Below, one piece after another: positions 59,252 through 64,000 of a stretch of DNA of 64,000 bases. The translations under genes and the position numbers were made by a program. A model generated the notes under the pieces. It had not been told where the DNA came from and ran no database searches. It saw nothing but the letters and a program-made list of their open reading frames with translations. Source of the stretch: Amycolatopsis nalaikhensis (GTDB lineage Bacteria > Actinomycetota > Actinomycetes > Mycobacteriales > Pseudonocardiaceae); the NCBI RefSeq assembly GCF_030264295.1, contig NZ_CP127173.1, positions 2,983,501-3,047,500 of the forward strand. Direction: 5' to 3'. The first letter of the stretch is position 1. Every line of letters starts with the position of its first letter.

Positions 59252-60640
59252 ATGACAGTCGCCGGGGACAAGCAGGCCGCCGCGGTGGCCGGCGCGCCGC
59301 CCGCACCCCGCTGGCGGACCGCTCTGCTGTTCGCCAGCCTCGTGGTGGGCAACTTCCTGGTCATCCTGGACGTTTCCATCCTCAACGTCGCCCTGCCCGA
59401 CGTCCGCAGCGACTTGTCCGCCACCACGGCCGAACTCCCGTGGACCGTCGACTCGTACACGGTCGTCTTCGCCGGGCTGCTGCTCGCGTCGGGCTCGATC
59501 GCCGACCGGCTCGGCCCGCGCCGGGTCTACCGGACGTCGATGGTGCTGTTCGCGCTGCTGTCGGTGGTGTGCGCGGTCGCGCCGAACGCGACCGGCCTGA
59601 TCGCCGGCCGGGCGCTGCTCGGCGCGTCGGCGGCGGGGCTCGTCCCGGCGTCACTGGCGCTGCTGGCCGCGCTCTACCCGGAGCCGGCGAAGCGCTCGAA
59701 GGCGGTCGGCACGTGGGCCGCGTTGAGCAGCATCGGTTTCGTCGCCGGCCCGGTGATCGGCGGCGCGCTGGTCGACCTCGGCGGCTGGCGGCTGGTGTTC
59801 CTGGTCAACCCGCTGATCGTGCTGCTGGCGTTGCTGCCGACGCGCGGGCTGTCCGGCCACCGGCCGAAGTCGTACAAGAAGATCGACTGGGCCGGGCTGG
59901 TCCTGTCGATCGTCGGGCTGGCCGCGCTGACGTTCGGCCTGATCGACGCGGGCAGCGAGGGCTGGGGCCGGGCGCTGCCGCTGGGCGCGATCGCGCTGGG
60001 CCTCGCCGCGTTCGTGGCGCTGGCCTTCGTGGAGCGGCGGGCGGAAGCCCCGGTGCTGCCACCGAAACTGCTCGCGCTCAGCCGCGTGAAGGCCGACCTG
60101 GTGGCCGGGGCCATGGCGAGCTTCATCTTCTACGGCGCGCTGTTCGGGCTGACCCTGTGGATGATCCGCGACCGCGGGTTCACGCCGCTGGAGGCCGGGG
60201 TGGCGTTCCTGCCGATGACGCTGCCGTCGTGCGTCCTGCCGCTCATCGCGGGCCGCTCGGTGGCGAAGTTCGGCGCGCCCAAGGTGATCCTCGCCGGACT
60301 CGGTGCCAGCCTCGTCGCCGGCATCGGGCTGGTCGCGCTCGGCGACGACCCGGCGTACCCGCTGCTGGTGGTGTTCGAAATCCTGCTGACCATCGGCGGC
60401 ACGATGGTGGTGCCCGCGGCGACCGCGGACATGGCCGCCGCCGCGCCACCCGAACTGGCGGCGACCGGCCAGGGTGCGCAGAGCGCGTCCCGGCAGGCGG
60501 GCGTCGCGCTCGGCGTCGCGGTGCTCGGCACGGTGACCAGCCTGCACGTCATCGGGCTGGTGATCACCGTGGCCGCGGTGGGCTCGCTGCTGGTGATCGT
60601 GGCGCTGCGCAGCCGCGCCGCGAAGGTGGCGGTGGCCTGA
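59252..60640 (+). CDS. MFS exporter, DHA2-like, of the biosynthetic cluster
   Basis: 462 aa, about 14 TM helices. Typical signatures: [18 protein letters not shown] in TM1, [14 protein letters not shown] in the TM2-3 loop, and [18 protein letters not shown] after TM4. Probable proton antiporter exporting the product or providing self-resistance. The ATG at 59252 follows GGAG; an out-of-frame ATG lies just upstream. Its stop overlaps the HAD gene (TGATG). The protein differs from the DHA2-plus-domain fusion at 30.5-33 kb, ending right after the last TM. Confidence 0.9.
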   Translation: MTVAGDKQAAAVAGAPPAPRWRTALLFASLVVGNFLVILDVSILNVALPDVRSDLSATTAELPWTVDSYTVVFAGLLLASGSIADRLGPRRVYRTSMVLFALLSVVCAVAPNATGLIAGRALLGASAAGLVPASLALLAALYPEPAKRSKAVGTWAALSSIGFVAGPVIGGALVDLGGWRLVFLVNPLIVLLALLPTRGLSGHRPKSYKKIDWAGLVLSIVGLAALTFGLIDAGSEGWGRALPLGAIALGLAAFVALAFVERRAEAPVLPPKLLALSRVKADLVAGAMASFIFYGALFGLTLWMIRDRGFTPLEAGVAFLPMTLPSCVLPLIAGRSVAKFGAPKVILAGLGASLVAGIGLVALGDDPAYPLLVVFEILLTIGGTMVVPAATADMAAAAPPELAATGQGAQSASRQAGVALGVAVLGTVTSLHVIGLVITVAAVGSLLVIVALRSRAAKVAVA

Positions 60641-61317
60641 TGCGGGCGGCGTTCTTCGACGTCGACGAGACCCTGCTGACCGGCAAGAGCATGTTCGAGT
60701 TCCTCCGCTTCTGGCTCGCCCGGTGCGGGGACGACGGGACGGCCTACGAGCGGGAAGCCGCCGCCGTGCGGGAGCTTTCGGCGCGGGGGATGCCGCGGGA
60801 AGACGTCAACCGCGCGTTCTACTCCCGGTTCGCCGGTGCCGACGCCGCCGAGGTGCGGGCGGCGGGCCGGGACTGGTACGCGCGGTACCGGGCCCGGCCG
60901 GGCGCCTTCGTCACGGCCGGGGTCGAGGCGCTGGCCGCGCACCGGGCCGCGGGCGACGTCGTGGTGCTCGTGTCGGGCTCGTTCCCGCCCGCGCTCGACC
61001 CGGTCGCCGGGGACCTGGGCGCGGACCGGGTGCTGTGCACGACCGTCGACGTCGGCGCGGACGGCCGGTTCACCGGCACGGTCACCGAGCCGATGATCGG
61101 CGCGGCGAAGGCCGAGGCGGTGGCGAAGACCGCCGCCGAGCTCGGCGTGTCCATTGCGGACTGCTGGGGATACGGGGATCACGCCAGTGATCTCGGACTG
61201 CTGCGCGCGGTCGGGCACCCGGTGGTGATCGGCGAGGACCCGGTCCTCACCGCCCACGCGCGCGAACACGGCTGGCCGGTGCTTTCGCAAGCCGGCGGGG
61301 GAAGGGGAAGACCATGA
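60640..61317 (+). CDS. HAD-IB family phosphatase
   Basis: 225 aa. DxDxT motif at D7-V-D9-E-T11, then VVLVSGSFPPAL near 107-118 (motif 2), a lysine near the K-AEAVAKTAAELG segment and GYGDHASDLGLL near 177-188 (motif 3/4). SerB/CicA-like. In butanolide and furan pathways (for example MmfP-type) a HAD phosphatase removes the phosphate from the AfsA-product; here it is close to an AfsA-like gene, so the same role is plausible. Starts by TGATG overlap with the exporter gene, ends by ATGA with the SDR gene. Confidence 0.86.
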   Translation: MRAAFFDVDETLLTGKSMFEFLRFWLARCGDDGTAYEREAAAVRELSARGMPREDVNRAFYSRFAGADAAEVRAAGRDWYARYRARPGAFVTAGVEALAAHRAAGDVVVLVSGSFPPALDPVAGDLGADRVLCTTVDVGADGRFTGTVTEPMIGAAKAEAVAKTAAELGVSIADCWGYGDHASDLGLLRAVGHPVVIGEDPVLTAHAREHGWPVLSQAGGGRGRP

Positions 61318-62051
61318 GTTTCGCGGACAAGGTCGCGCTGATCACCGGCGCGGACGGCGGGATCGGCGCGGCGCTGGCCGCTCGGCTGGGGGCCGGCGGC
61401 GCCCGGCTGGTCCTGCACTCGAACAACGCCGACGGGCTGGCGAAGCTGGTCGCCGACCACGGCTGGCCCGCCGACCAGGTGCTGACGTCGGCGCACGACG
61501 TCACCGACGCCGAGGCGGTCGACGCGGCGGTGGCCGCGGCCGTCGAGCGGTTCGGCCGGATCGACTACCTGCTCAACGTCGCGGGTGTCGCGTACTTCGG
61601 CGGGATCCTGACCACCGACGTCGAGATGTGGCGCAAGACGTTGGACATCAACCTGACCGGCTACTTCCTGACCGCGCACGCCGTGCTGCCGCACATGAAG
61701 GAAGCGGGCGACGGGTTCGTGGTCAACATGTCGTCGATCTGGGGCAAGCGCGCGGCGGCGCCCGGCGCGATGCTCGCCTACTCGGTGTCGAAGTGGGGCG
61801 TCGAGGGACTGACGAAGTCGCTCGCCGCCGAAGCGCGCCCTTGGGGCGTCCGGGTTTCTTCCCTGGTGCTCGACAAGGTCGACACGGCGTTCCGCACCAA
61901 CATGATCCCGCACGTCGGCGACTTCACCCCGGAGCAGCTCGACCGGATGCTGTCGGCCGAGGACGTCGCCGACGCGACCGTGGCCGTGCTGACCAGCTCA
62001 CGCCGCGCGCACGCGGCCACCATCGAGCTCGACGCGTGGCAGTGGGCGTGA
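61314..62051 (+). CDS. SDR oxidoreductase of the biosynthetic cluster
   Basis: 245 aa. TGADGGIGAALA (near 12-23), a Ser in NMSSIWGKRAAAPGA near 139 and YSVSKW near 154-159 complete the classical SDR triad. NADPH-dependent ketoreductase, FabG-like. Ketone reduction of the beta-ketoacyl chain or of a butenolide (BprA-like step) would suit the neighbours. ATGA overlap with the HAD gene and nearly overlaps the AfsA-like gene. The C-terminus ends ATIELDAWQWA, unusual for FabG, which has a GG-x-x end. Confidence 0.88.
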   Translation: MSFADKVALITGADGGIGAALAARLGAGGARLVLHSNNADGLAKLVADHGWPADQVLTSAHDVTDAEAVDAAVAAAVERFGRIDYLLNVAGVAYFGGILTTDVEMWRKTLDINLTGYFLTAHAVLPHMKEAGDGFVVNMSSIWGKRAAAPGAMLAYSVSKWGVEGLTKSLAAEARPWGVRVSSLVLDKVDTAFRTNMIPHVGDFTPEQLDRMLSAEDVADATVAVLTSSRRAHAATIELDAWQWA

Positions 62052-62053
62052 CC

Positions 62054-62812
62054 ATGGCCGACGTCACGACGCTCTTCCTGGTGGGCGACCGGTTCGCGCC
62101 GTTCGCCACGCTGCCGTCGGTCCGGACGGTGTCGCAGTTCGTCGCCGACGTGCGCGGCGGCGTCCACCAGCCGGGCGAGCACCTCGTCCTCGCCGAAGGC
62201 CAAGGCCTCACGGCGTTCCAGTGGGACCGCGTGCGGTTCGAGCTGGACCGCGCCGGGCTCGCGGAGTCGACGCGCATCGTCGAAAGCAACCGCGGCCCGC
62301 TCTGCGGCCAGGCCGAGACGCACAAGCACCGCGAGCACAACGTCCTCATCGCGGGCCTCGAACGCCTCGGCGACACGCGCTACCGCGCCGCGTTGCGCCT
62401 GCACGGCGACCAGGAGCTGCTGCTCGACCACCAGGCGAGCCACGTCCAGGGCATGGTCGTGCTCGAGGCGGCGCGCCAGATGTTCCTCGCCGTCGGCGAG
62501 CGCTACTACGCGGCCGCCGGCACGCACTACGCGTACACGCTGGGGGCCATGGAAAGCAGCTTCCAGGCCTTCCTGTACCCGCTGGACACCGAGATCACCT
62601 GCGAGGTGCTCACCGCCGACGTGAGCGACCCCGAGCAGCTGGACTTCGACGTCCGGATCGACTTCGAACAGGCCGGGCTGCCGGTCGCGAGCGTGCGGAT
62701 GCGCTGCTCCGCGTTCCGGAGCGCGGTGCTGGCGCACAAGGAGCACCGCGGCGCCGAGCGCGCCACCCGTTACCTGCTCCGCCGCCTGCCGCAGCTCGCC
62801 GCCGCCGAATAG
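62054..62812 (+). CDS. AfsA-like hotdog-domain protein
   Basis: 252 aa. A THKHREHNVLIAGLERLGDTRYRA segment (in part; residues about 93-117), then DHQASHVQGMVVLEAARQMF near 131-150, matches the AfsA hotdog fold with its VHK and HxxGM-LLEA-RQ signature. Full AfsA proteins have two such domains; here one is clear and the first 85 residues differ. AfsA condenses a beta-ketoacyl chain with DHAP, leading to A-factor-like butanolides or furans. A one-domain protein might do this, or act as a dehydratase or thioesterase. An alternative GTG start at 62048 overlaps the SDR stop. Confidence 0.78.
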   Translation: MADVTTLFLVGDRFAPFATLPSVRTVSQFVADVRGGVHQPGEHLVLAEGQGLTAFQWDRVRFELDRAGLAESTRIVESNRGPLCGQAETHKHREHNVLIAGLERLGDTRYRAALRLHGDQELLLDHQASHVQGMVVLEAARQMFLAVGERYYAAAGTHYAYTLGAMESSFQAFLYPLDTEITCEVLTADVSDPEQLDFDVRIDFEQAGLPVASVRMRCSAFRSAVLAHKEHRGAERATRYLLRRLPQLAAAE

Positions 62813-62834
62813 CCACCACGAAAGGAAAGCCGCC

Positions 62835-63434
62835 ATGCCCGCACCCCTGCTGCTCGTCACCGAGGTCCCGGTGACCGGCGAGAACCTGCCCGAAGCCGTC
62901 CGCACCTGGCGGGCGCACGCCCCGGAAGCCGCGCTGTACGAAGGCGCCGAGGCCTCGACCGTGCTGGAGCTGACGCCGCTGGACTCGCTGTCCGAGCTCG
63001 ACGCGGCCACGGCGGGCTGGGAGACCCTGACGAAGGCACTGAGCCCGCTGGCCGACGGCGACGTCCGCCGCCAGGTGCTGCGGTTCGTCGACGCGCCGCG
63101 GCCGGTCGAGGGCCTGCTGCCGGACACGCCGTACGTGCAGCTGCGCCACGTCGAGGTCAAGCTGCCGGTGCTGGAGGAGTACCTGACCTGGCGCGAAGAC
63201 ACGATCTTCGACATCGTCCGCACGTCGCCGAACGTCGAAGGTTTCCTCGCCTACCACTCGCTGCTGAGCACCGAGCCGGGCATCATGTTCGTCTCGGGCT
63301 TCTCCGTCGACCCGGCGGAGTACGCGAAGCCGTTCCAGTCCGAGCGGTACGCCGAAATCGCGAAGTACGCGCACTCGAAGTTCGTCACCGAGTCGGGGCT
63401 GTACACGCGGGTCTACAAGCGGGTGCCGCGGTGA
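62835..63434 (+). CDS. Tandem dimeric alpha/beta-barrel protein (antibiotic-biosynthesis monooxygenase-like)
   Basis: 199 aa. Two ferredoxin-like halves: about 1-95 and 100-199. The second begins YVQLRHVEVKLPVLEEYLTWREDTIFDIVRTSPNVEGFLAYHSLL (in outline), the usual strand-helix-strand of ABM/Dabb folds. No strongly diagnostic active residues visible. These proteins are cofactor-free monooxygenases or cyclases in polyketide pathways. Located in the same coupled run, so it likely modifies the intermediate. AAAGGAAAG precedes the ATG. GTGA overlap with the next ORF. Confidence 0.7.
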   Translation: MPAPLLLVTEVPVTGENLPEAVRTWRAHAPEAALYEGAEASTVLELTPLDSLSELDAATAGWETLTKALSPLADGDVRRQVLRFVDAPRPVEGLLPDTPYVQLRHVEVKLPVLEEYLTWREDTIFDIVRTSPNVEGFLAYHSLLSTEPGIMFVSGFSVDPAEYAKPFQSERYAEIAKYAHSKFVTESGLYTRVYKRVPR

Positions 63435-64000
63435 CGACGTCGGCCACGTACGAGCTGAGCGTCACCACGCAGGGCCCGGCCTACCCGCCGAGCGAGGTGA
63501 TGAACGCCGACGGCGACTTCGTCGTGATCGGCCGGGTGAACCGCGCGGGTCCCGACGGGAGTGTCGTCACGGAATGGGGCAATGCGCTGGTGTCGGCCGG
63601 GAGCCCGGTGCCCGAGCTGGGCGGGAACGCGCCGTACGACATCGTGCGTGAGCTGCCTTCGGACTTGTCGCAACTGTCCACTTCGGACCGTGAGATGGTG
63701 CTGTACACGCTGCCGCTGCCGTTGCCGTGCAACAACTACCCCGAGGTGTTCGCGCCGGACCAGCTGCCGGGCGCGCTCGAGGTGGTGCGGCCGAGTTACG
63801 CGTTCCACGAGGTGCCGATCCCGGACTCGCGGGCGGAGGACGGCCCGAAGCTGACCGAGCCGATTACGCTGGGCCAGTGGGTGGAGGCGGCGGGGCAGCT
63901 GACGGTGAGCCTGGCCGACGGCGGCCGCGCGGCGGACTTCCAGTGCGAGTTCACGGGTCTGGTGCCGAACAGCGTGTACACGGTGATGTCGGTGCGCCGC
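63431..64000 (+). CDS. Unidentified protein, truncated by the window edge
   Basis: 190 codons visible from a GTG that overlaps the previous stop (GTGA); no stop before 64000. The visible part is beta-rich, with segments such as FVVIGRVNRAGPDG and TLGQWVEAAGQLTVSLADGG, a Pro-rich centre (LPLPLPCNNYPEVF) and CEFTGLVPNSVYTVMSVRR near the end. No signal peptide. No family recognised. The last segment recalls immunoglobulin-like or fibronectin-like beta-sandwich modules, a weak impression. By coupling it belongs to the cluster. Confidence 0.6.
   Translation, partial: MTTSATYELSVTTQGPAYPPSEVMNADGDFVVIGRVNRAGPDGSVVTEWGNALVSAGSPVPELGGNAPYDIVRELPSDLSQLSTSDREMVLYTLPLPLPCNNYPEVFAPDQLPGALEVVRPSYAFHEVPIPDSRAEDGPKLTEPITLGQWVEAAGQLTVSLADGGRAADFQCEFTGLVPNSVYTVMSVRR

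Overview
The window is high-GC actinobacterial chromosome with dense coding, frequent GTG starts and many 4-base ATGA/GTGA gene overlaps. Gene content and style fit Pseudonocardiaceae, most likely Amycolatopsis (inference from protein character and hairpin repeats, not a database match). The backbone resembles the M. tuberculosis Rv0363c-Rv0385 neighbourhood as I remember it: type II flavohemoglobin, ClpB, PyrE, SpoU methyltransferase, GH76, DedA and class II aldolase. Accessory modules are inserted between these core genes.

Layout. 1-8.7 kb: flavohemoglobin, MarR plus exporter, ClpB behind a HAIR (HspR) box, a membrane protein, a secreted protein and an SDR. 8.8-12.6 kb: an ABC exporter pair and pyrE. 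12.6-16.8 kb: an ECF sigma/Asp23 envelope-stress operon with a zinc anti-sigma domain fused to an Asp23-like domain, four further Asp23-type proteins, DUF2273, DUF6286 and an AmaP-like anchor. A composite palindromic repeat sits inside this operon. 16.9-21.1 kb: DUF2784, SpoU methyltransferase, a molybdopterin oxidoreductase and GH76. 21.2-28.3 kb: a LacI regulator, a LacI-like protein lacking its HTH, a perfect 24-bp operator and a six-gene sugar uptake/catabolism operon joined by 4-base overlaps. 28.4-36.6 kb: VOC protein, two DedA proteins, a MarR-MFS-YceI operon in which the MFS and YceI proteins carry extra carboxypeptidase-regulatory-like domains, a PPOX protein and a GlcD-type oxidase. 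36.7-39.3 kb: NagA with a DasR-type dre site, a SigE-family sigma factor and a YciI protein. 39.3-46 kb: an oxidative cluster on the minus strand (SDR, PPOX, flavin monooxygenase, diiron-like PF10118 protein, ferredoxin-type reductase), an aldo/keto reductase and an F420-type LLM protein. 46.1-47.2 kb: fba.

47.2-64 kb (to the window edge) is the left part of a biosynthetic gene cluster. It begins with a gamma-butyrolactone-receptor-type TetR and a divergent ParB/StrR-type activator. A type II thioesterase follows, then a precursor module (branched-chain 2-oxoacid dehydrogenase E1a, E1b, E2; acetolactate synthase large and small subunits; ketol-acid reductoisomerase). Next come a KAS III, a free ACP, an LLM flavoprotein, an MFS exporter, a HAD-IB phosphatase, an SDR, a single-hotdog AfsA-like protein, an alpha/beta-barrel protein and a truncated unknown ORF. 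Together these suggest local synthesis of 2-oxoisovalerate, its conversion to isobutyryl-CoA, and priming of an ACP-bound beta-ketoacyl chain. The AfsA/HAD/SDR set would suit a butanolide, butenolide or furan product; a starter unit for a larger polyketide encoded beyond 64 kb is the main alternative.

No tRNA, rRNA, CRISPR array or transposase was recognised. Several families of hairpin repeats, some overlapping stop codons or lying inside genes, are listed separately.
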